Source: Aspidiotus rigidus
Lineage: Eukaryota > Arthropoda > Insecta > Hemiptera > Diaspididae
NCBI GenBank assembly: GCA_035079385.1
Contig: JAVHKY010000049.1
Coordinates: 62,001 to 126,000, forward strand
Direction: 5' to 3'
DNA: 64,000 nt
Both the position numbers and the translations under genes were made by a program. Of the stretch, positions 56,820 to 64,000 are shown piece by piece (position 1 is the stretch's first letter; each line of letters opens with the position of its first letter). The notes below the pieces were generated by a model. It searched no databases and had not been told where the DNA came from. It saw nothing but the letters and a program-made list of their open reading frames with translations.

Positions 56820-59800
56820 TACCTTGAAAGGTCGTTTCGAGTCTTACTTTTTTACTAGAGTTGTATTTTTGACTTTGGAAAGAGGGGGCTCATGACAGCC
56901 AAGAAGGCTTAGCCCTGATCCTCTTCCCTTGGCTATGGGTCTATACTGATGTCCAAGTGACACAATTGGAAAGAAACTGTATCACGGAGGAAAAGTCGGT
57001 GTATTCTTCGCAGTATTCGTCCAATTAAATTGCAGAATTTCCTGAGACAAAACTGCCTTAAACAGGAAACAGACCCCGAAGTGCCGAACATCGTTGTACT
57101 TTATGGACTAATGGATAAGACTTAGCTATAGAAATCTCGACCTAAGCGCCAAAAATATGAGAAAAGCGCTGTAAAGTACATATTTCCAAAAGAATTGAGA
57201 GCGAATGATGCCGGGACTAGTCCATATTCCATTAAGGGAAAACTTGAAGAAAATAGCCCTATACAACAGGACATCATCAGTTGAATACGTAAGCGACTAT
57301 TATATTAATTAGAGTGCGTAGGATCCAGCGAGAATGTTTCCAGGTGAATATTAAATATTCCTCCCGTTGGAAATATATAATGACTAATTGTGCAAGCACA
57401 TAATTGTATAAATTGTACGATGTAAGATGATAATAATACGCATTAGTAATAATGGTTTGGATTGAAATGTTAGTCGTCTGTCATTTATATTGGCAATTTC
57501 TAGTTTAGATTTCGTGTAGCGATGAGATCCTGTCGAGATGTGATTCTGCAAAAGCTTGAAAAAGATCTCGATTTCAACTCTAGATCACATGAGGGACGGA
57601 AAGACCAGCAAACTATGGTCCTGTAGATGAGGTATAGCTTAGTGATGAAGCTGTAAACAGGCTACGAGAAAACGACTTCGACGTTTCTTAGCTACTACTC
57701 GTAAAAACTACGAATCTGTCAAAAATCTCACTCATCTAAAATTCGAGTCTACCAAGTTCGAAGTTCGAAACCCTTCGTACAACTTTTGAATGATCAGTCG
57801 TTTTTGTTTGACTCCCAGACCCGGACGGTTCTACGAAGTCCCTTCTCCCAAAATTTTTGAGCGAGACTGTAGCCTTTGCCAGTATTCGTATTGTTTCATT
57901 AGTTCATCAATTTTGAAATATAAATTTCGCCTATTTCTCAAGAACTTTTCATCGAATTCCCTACTTTTCCTTGATCGACATTCCGAGTTTTGCTGAAAAA
58001 CTCTCTTTAAAAATAATGATAAAACTTCGTATTCTTATTTGCTTTATTTACCTCATAAAGGGAAACAGGAAATCACCAGCAAGTATTTTTCCAATGTTGA
58101 TTCTAATCACTTTGATTGATGCATGGAGTCAGTTGTCAAGAAACGTTTCAATTATCGTAAATATTCACAACCGCTAGGGACAGAAGAAATCTCGTCTACC
58201 TGAATAGAAACAAATTTTGCCACTCTATCGTCTCTATCGCGCGCCATTTAGTAATGAGGAACACTCATCACATCGAAGAAGAAACTGATCTAGGTTATTA
58301 AATTAATGCGAGAGCTTACGCGCGAAAATAATTTATTCAGTCTATACAATATATGCAATACCGGAATCTTATAAAAGCATGTATTTCTTGTTGGCGTGCG
58401 GAGAGAGATACGCTTCTGCGAGTTGTTCGGTCAGGTGTGAAATGTAAAATAATACTAAACTAATCTACCGTAGCGGATATTCGATAGTGTTTTTTTTTTT
58501 TTTTCTTTTCCTCTTCTATGACCACACTGTCTTCGTCGACGAAGTGAAGCTAGCGTTGCTTAAAGAGCACGTATGCTGCACTCCGTGCGTCAAATGGCTA
58601 CAAATCTTCGAGTCTACGGCGGTAATAAAGTATTGAATTTCAATAGCCCTTTGTCCGCGCACGATTTAATGCGAGCATAAAATGTCGAAATTTCTCCCGA
58701 AGCAGAGTGAGTTTTGAAAGGGTTGGGGACGGAAGAGAGCGAATAGGAAAGACCTCATTTTTATCTGAAAATTGTTATAGCCTCCGTACAATCACCGCTG
58801 AGTGCGGAAAATAGAATAAGATACGGAAATGGGATGGCATCTACGATTCTCGATGTAAATTTTTGTCGTATGCGGCTTACTTAGATTTGCACGGAGAGAA
58901 TTTTGGCCAACTGGTGAGAACAGAGGCAGATGACGTCGCAGATATCAATGGCCTCCTGAAATATGCTCCAAAACGGTAGGAAAGTTCACATAATTATGGC
59001 CGCGATACAATAATGTACTTCAATACCGATTGCGTCAGAACAATCAATACGTGAAAAAGTCTTCATCATCATCATTGAACTAAATGACATGGACGTCCTT
59101 GTCGTAGTTGAATCTGTCGCCTGGGAGTACCATACCAAAATTATTTGAGGCGTCAACTCTACATGAAATTTGTCATAACTTCAAGAATTAGAAGGATGCT
59201 ATTGCCGCTCACCACCCCTCTCTCTTCCTCTCCCTTAATTAGCAAAATCTAACAGTCCAGTATAGCCCGATGGTCTATTGACAGCACGTGGCGTCGTTTT
59301 TGATGTACCTACTTCTTGTCATACACGTATGAAGCGAAGTCTTGAACTGTACGGTCCCCGGCGAAGCATTTTTCAACAACATTGGGAGACGAGACCAAAA
59401 AAGGAACGCAAAATGAGCCAGCGGCATCTTTACCACGTGCGTCCTCTACAAGTCGAGTTTTTGAATTATTCGATACCATTAAGCTTGACCCAAATGGAAA
59501 CGACAGCCCGAAAGATTTGTATCTGGTCGTACGTTTCGAACTGCACTGGGAATCGCTTTTTCGAAATCTACTAGTGATATATTTGTACTTGGGTAGTAAT
59601 CGGGCGGTAAAAAATCTAGATCCCGGAATATGACGCGGGTGACTTCGCTGCCAAAGATTCTGTACTCACTTCTTCCGATGGCTTCAATAACTGTGATAAT
59701 CGATACCTGACATGACCTCTAGGAAACTAAGTATTCAAACTCACCAAATACGAGCCAGTCCCTGGAATTCTCTAACCGAACTACCCATCATGAGGGAAAT

Positions 59801-59911
59801 ATTCTTATCCGCCTTAGAATCAGTCACACACTTCTCACCCACCCACCCGCCCTCTTCTTCTTCTATGTATATCGTCTCCCTCCTCTTGTCAATACTGCCA
59901 ACATGATAGGT
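56820..59911. other. No gene recognised
   Basis: The plus frame at 59382-59633 (NEPAASLPRASSTSRVFELF and downstream) overlaps another at 59278-59574; neither matches a family I recognise. The remainder is AT-rich with no repeat array. T-run at about 58489-58504. Confidence 0.4.
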
Positions 59912-60038
59912 GACCCCGTCTACAGAAACCCGGCTTAGTGTTCAAGTACAATTAGGAGAAAAGGAATCTACCTTCCTCTGTAAAAGATCCTCTCCTGATC
60001 GATATTCAACTCTAAGCCGAGTTTCTGTAGACGAGGTC
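59912..60038. mobile_element. Palindromic ~127-bp MITE, copy 2
   Basis: Ends GACCCCGTCTACAGAAAC and GTTTCTGTAGACGAGGTC. CGGCTTAG is paired with CTAAGCCG further in. About 85-90% identical to 55709-55838, with small indels in the central stem. Confidence 0.88.
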
Positions 60039-60463
60039 CCAATATATCTGTTCAACGCTTCTTTTCGTACCTCACTCTTGAAAACATCTACCTCACTCAC
60101 TCTATTTCTTTTTGTATTCTGTTACGGTCAACTATCTGCGCTCCATATACTTCTAACCTCTTCTATAGCCCCTTAGGATCCTTCCTTATCTCCCATCCCA
60201 ATTTTCATCAAAGCTACCCATCTCAAACTGATAACCCTTCGAGTTGTTGTTGTTAAATGTTTTTTATATGAGCTATTCGGCTACATCACTGAAAATTATT
60301 AGCTCAGGAAGAAAATTGCAGTTGTGGCCCGGATGAAGTTCTGAGCGTGTTTTAATGGATGCTAGATCATTGGAGAGGGCAGAGGAGGCTTGCGAGAAGG
60401 AACAGAAAATGATTTTCTGAAGTTTATGAGGTATGGATAGGGAAAAAATAGGAGACGGATACT

Positions 60464-60514
60464 TAAACAAGAAAGAGGAATACTCCGACGTGGAGTATTC
60501 CTCTTTCTTGTTTA
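60464..60514. repeat. Perfect 23-bp inverted repeat (hairpin), 5-nt spacer
   Basis: 60464-60486 is the exact reverse complement of 60492-60514, separated by GACGT. Just outside, GGATAC/GTATGG-type sequence does not pair, so the symmetry is sharp. No transposon ends are recognised around it. Confidence 0.95.
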
Positions 60515-60793
60515 GTATGGATAGCCGTAACTTAAAGGAACGGATTCGTTTAAGACGGATACTTCTTGAGCATGACAGTACTAGCGTAAGGGTGGAACGT
60601 AGAGCTTGAGGAGAAGGAAGGAGTGAGTTAATCGATTATATCTAAGTCGCACTGTGAGTATCTCTTACGGCGTGAGGAACGAAAAAAAGAGGGCCGGTGG
60701 ATCGGAGATTTTTGACATGTTTCACGTACTTTCTGTACCCTCAATCCCATTAAAAACCTTAGAAAAGCTGCCCAGGAGAAGAAACATTTTCTG

Positions 60794-61344
60794 GCATAGC
60801 CAAATAAATGAAGATCATGTTCCATGTCTTTTATATTTTATCAGTCATCTTGAAATATTTCAGTCTAGGCTTCTACTAGGTCAAGTGTTCGTGAGATATT
60901 ATTCGTTTACCCCTTTACCTATCTTGGCGTCATATAAGTCTTGTATGAGAAATATTTTGAGGTAATTGTGGGTGTTCTATATTTTGAGGTATCAACTTTC
61001 GTGAGGCGAACTCGCTTCGCTCGTTTGCCCCCTGTCTCGCTGTTGTATTCGAATAGTATGAGACAATTCAAGTCTAGGAGACTTGGAAAAATTTCGACTA
61101 TCCAGCTATATATGATAGGAAGAGGGACTTAGAAAATTTTCTAATTATTAATTATATTAATTATTTAATTATTTAATTATTTATTTATTTATTTAATCAT
61201 TAAATTATTATTTATTTATTTATTTATTCATTTATTATTAATTATTATTATTACGCGGGGTGTACTCGCGAATTTCTGAATCACCCACGGGGTAGAGATT
61301 TTCTAATTATTAATTATATTAATTATTTAATTATTTATTTATTC

Positions 61345-61377
<33 letters not shown>

Positions 61378-63352
61378 CTATTATTTATTATTATTATGCG
61401 GGTTGTACTCGCGAATTTCTGAATCACCCGCGGGGTAGAGATGTGCACGGACGCACGCTTGCCCGGACGCACGGTAATTAATTATTTAATCATTTAATTA
61501 TTTAATAATTATTTAATTATTTAATATTTTAATTATTTAATTATTTAATTATTTAATTATTTAATTATTTAATTATTTAATTATTTAATTAATTAATTAA
61601 TATAATTATTTATTATCATTACGCGGGGTGTACTCGCGAATTTCTGAATCACCCACGGGGTAGAGATTTGCACGGACGCACGGTCTCTCTTGACGGGGGG
61701 AGGGGGAGGGGGAGGGGGAGTCTACTCGCGAGTCTCAAAATCGGGGGGTAGCGCGAACTCGCTCCGCTCGTTCGCCCCCTGTCTCGCTGTTGTATTGGAA
61801 TGGTATGAGACAATTCAAGTCTAGGGGACATGGAAAAATTTCGATTATCCAGCCATATATGATAGGAAGAGGGACTTGGAAAATTTTCTAATTATTAATT
61901 CTTTTAATTATTTAATTATTTAATTATTTATTTATTTAATTATTTAATTATTTAATTATTTAATTATTTAATTATTTAATTATTTAATTATTTAATTATT
62001 TAATTATTTAATTATTTAATTATTTAATTATTTAATTATTTAATTATTTATTTATTTAATTATTTATTTATTTAATTATTTATTTATTTAATTATTTAAT
62101 TATTTAATTATTAATTAATTAATTATTTATTATTATTACGCGGGGTGTACTCGCGAATTTCGGAATTACCCTAGAGATTTCTTTTGACGGGGGGGGGGGG
62201 GGGGGGGAGGGGGGGTACTCGCGAGTTTCAAAATCGGCGTCCGGCGTAGAGCGAGTTTGCAATAGATATTTAAAGTGAGTTAAGTTATTTTTAACAGGGA
62301 ACCTGTTTTATGGGGGGCTATTTGAGAAATCCGCCGTCCGCCGTGCGCCGTCCGCCGTCCAGCGAAAAACTTGGAAAAATTTCGATTCTCGAGCTATATA
62401 TGATAGAAGGGGGACTTAGAAAATTTTCTAATTATTTATTATATTAATTATTTAATTATTTAATTATTTAATTATTTAATTATTTAATTATTTAATTATT
62501 TAATTATTTATTTATTTATTTAATCATTTAATTATTATTTATTTATTTATTTATTTATTCATTTATTATTAATTATTATTATTACGCGGGGTGTACTCGC
62601 GAATTTCTGAATCACCCACGGGGTAGAGATTTTCTAATTATTAATTATATTAATTATTTAATTATTTATTTATTCAATTATTTATTTATTTATTTATTAT
62701 TATTTATTATTATTATGCGGGTTGTACTCGCGAATTTCTGAATCACCCGCGGGGTAGAGATGTGCACGGACGCACGCTTGCACGGACGCACGGTCTCTCA
62801 TCACGGGGGAGGGAGAGGGGGAGGGGGAGTGTACTCGCGAGTCTCAAAGTCGGGGGGTAGCGCGAACTCGCTCCGCTCGTTCGCCCCCTGTCTCGCTGTT
62901 GTATTCGAATGGTATGAGACAATTCAAGTCTAGGGGACTTGGAAAAATTTCGACTATCCAGCTATATATGATAGGAAGAGGGACTTAGAAAATTTTCTAA
63001 TTATTAATTATATTAATTATTTAATTATTTAATTATTTATTTATTTAATTATTTAATTATTTAATTATTTAATTATTTAATTATTTAATTATTTAATTAT
63101 TTAATTATTTAATTATTTATTTATTTAATTATTTATTTATTTAATTATTTATTTATTTAATTATTTAATTATTTAATTATTAATTAATTAATTATTTATT
63201 ATTATTACGCGGGGTGTACTCGCGAATTTCGGAATTACCCTAGAGATTTCTTTTGACGGGGGGTGGGGGGAGGGGGGGTACTCGCGAGTTTCAAAATCGG
63301 CGTCCGGCGTAGAGCGAGTTTGCAATAGATATTTAAAGTGAGTTAAGTTATT
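60794..63352. repeat. Composite AT-array domain with modules, including a ~1.06-1.1 kb tandem duplication
   Basis: Begins with the same module as 37726 (ATAGCCAAATAAATGAAGATC, CATGTTCCATGTCTTTT). It alternates TTATTTAA/TTTA arrays with the GC-rich ACGCGGGGTGTACTCGCG module (61253, 61620, 62136, 62584, 63206; variants at 61396 and 62716) and the GCGAACTCGCTCCGCTCG module (61752, 62861). The segment around 61742-62307 is repeated at about 62851-63370 (offsets 1063-1109 bp), including AACAGG-GAA-CCTGTT at 62293 and 63356. G-runs near 62189-62206 and 61697-61717. No coding capacity. Confidence 0.88.
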
Positions 63353-63355
63353 TTT

Positions 63356-64000
63356 AACAGGGAACCTGTTTTATGGGGGGCTATTTGAGAAATCCGCCGT
63401 CCGCCGTGCGCCGTCCAGCGAAAAACTTGGAAAAATTTCGACTCTCGAGCCATATATGATAGGAGGGGGACTTGGAAAAATTTCGACCCTCGAGCCATAT
63501 ATGATAGGAGAGGAACTTAGAAAAATTTCGATTCTCGAGCTATATATGATAGAAGGGGGACTTAGAAAAATTTCGACTCTCGAGCTATATATGATAGAAG
63601 GGGGACTTAGAAAAATTTCGACTCTCGAGCCATATATGATAGGAGGGGGACTTAGAAAAATTTCGACTCTCGAGCCATATATGATAGGAGGGGGACTTAG
63701 AAAAATTTCGACTCTCGAGCCATATATGATAGAAGGGGGACTTAGAAAAATTTCGACTCTCGAGCCATGAGGAACGGATTCGTTTAATAGGAGAGGGACT
63801 TAGAAAAATTTCGTCTCTCGAGCGAGAAAAATTTAGATTCTCAACTATATTATGATAGGCTTATAGTAGGTCTAGGCCTTCTTTATACTATCTTTATCTA
63901 AGTCTAGGCTTCTTTGAATTTTCAATACCAAATCCCATTCGACTCATAAAACAGGTTCCCTGCGTTCCTCGTTTAACTTCGTTAAGGAAGCCGTCGTTTT
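63356..64000 (+). mobile_element. Hairpin-terminated non-autonomous element (copy 4), may run past window
   Basis: Left end AACAGG-GAA-CCTGTT (63356-63370) followed by TTATGGGGGGCTATTTGAG and a GCCGTCC-rich module. Then about eight 45-bp minisatellite units (63430-63855; CGAGCCATATATGATAGG, ACTTAGAAAAATTTCGACTC), a GGTCTAGGCC segment, and an inverted right end CATAAAACAGGTTCCCTG (63946-63962). The sequence beyond (63963-64000) is the inverse of 36416-36446, so the full terminus extends at least to the window end. Confidence 0.65.

Noticed and set aside
59278..59633. Two overlapping plus ORFs as a small gene
   Set aside because: No recognised family, competing frames, and no splice or start context that decides between them.
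60464..60514. Hairpin as a microRNA precursor
   Set aside because: Perfect 23-bp arms with a 5-nt loop and no extended basal stem do not look like a typical animal pre-miRNA.

Overview
This is a eukaryotic, gene-poor and repeat-rich window. The mix of Penelope-like (PLE), RTE-type and CR1/Jockey-type retroelements, short DNA-transposon derivatives, satellites and TTAGG-like traces fits an arthropod, most likely an insect. I cannot place it more precisely from sequence alone. No complete host gene is visible. The single segment that looks like host coding sequence is one putative exon at about 13.8-14.5 kb.

Layout. 1-12.1 kb is a satellite domain: a ~104-bp satellite alternates with two nearly identical ~3.2-kb blocks. 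Each block holds a 27-bp minisatellite abutting a truncated PLE reverse transcriptase/GIY-YIG pseudogene on the minus strand. 12.1-13.6 kb has an RTE fragment, a degenerate repeat and an inverted-repeat element with a hammerhead-ribozyme-like core. 13.8-14.5 kb has the putative exon. 15.2-19.6 kb has two diverged copies of one dispersed repeat, a tandem duplication, and a small element (17230-17793) bounded by hairpins and filled with a 45-bp minisatellite. 21.2-26.0 kb is a nest: PLE fragments on the plus strand flank a 2.7-kb RTE retroposon on the minus strand, followed by a TA-flanked MITE. 28.56-30.24 kb is a large palindromic array of a ~119-bp satellite. 32.7-33.1 kb is an inverted-repeat element. 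35.6-36.4 kb is a degenerate ~125-bp GTCGA-rich satellite. 36.4-39.8 kb is a composite element with hairpin termini and AT-rich arrays. 40.4-41.3 kb and 44.85-46.12 kb hold two further LINE relics. 53.0-53.3 kb is a hAT-type MITE with perfect 8-bp target duplications. 54.75-55.14 kb is a PLE endonuclease relic. Two copies of a ~130-bp palindromic MITE lie at 55.7 and 59.9 kb. 60.46 kb has a perfect 23-bp hairpin. 60.8-64.0 kb is a second large composite of AT arrays, GC-rich punctuation modules and the hairpin-bounded 45-bp minisatellite.

The most interesting candidate for something undescribed is a family of non-autonomous elements. Their inverted termini carry a six-base-pair palindromic hairpin with a fixed GAA/TTC loop. 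Stem sequence differs between copies with compensatory changes, and the interior is built of a 45-bp minisatellite and GC-rich repeats. Other notable structures are the inverted-repeat element with a hammerhead-like core (matched by a relic just downstream of a PLE ORF), the palindromic 119-bp satellite, and a minisatellite that breaks the PLE endonuclease and is open in frames on both strands.
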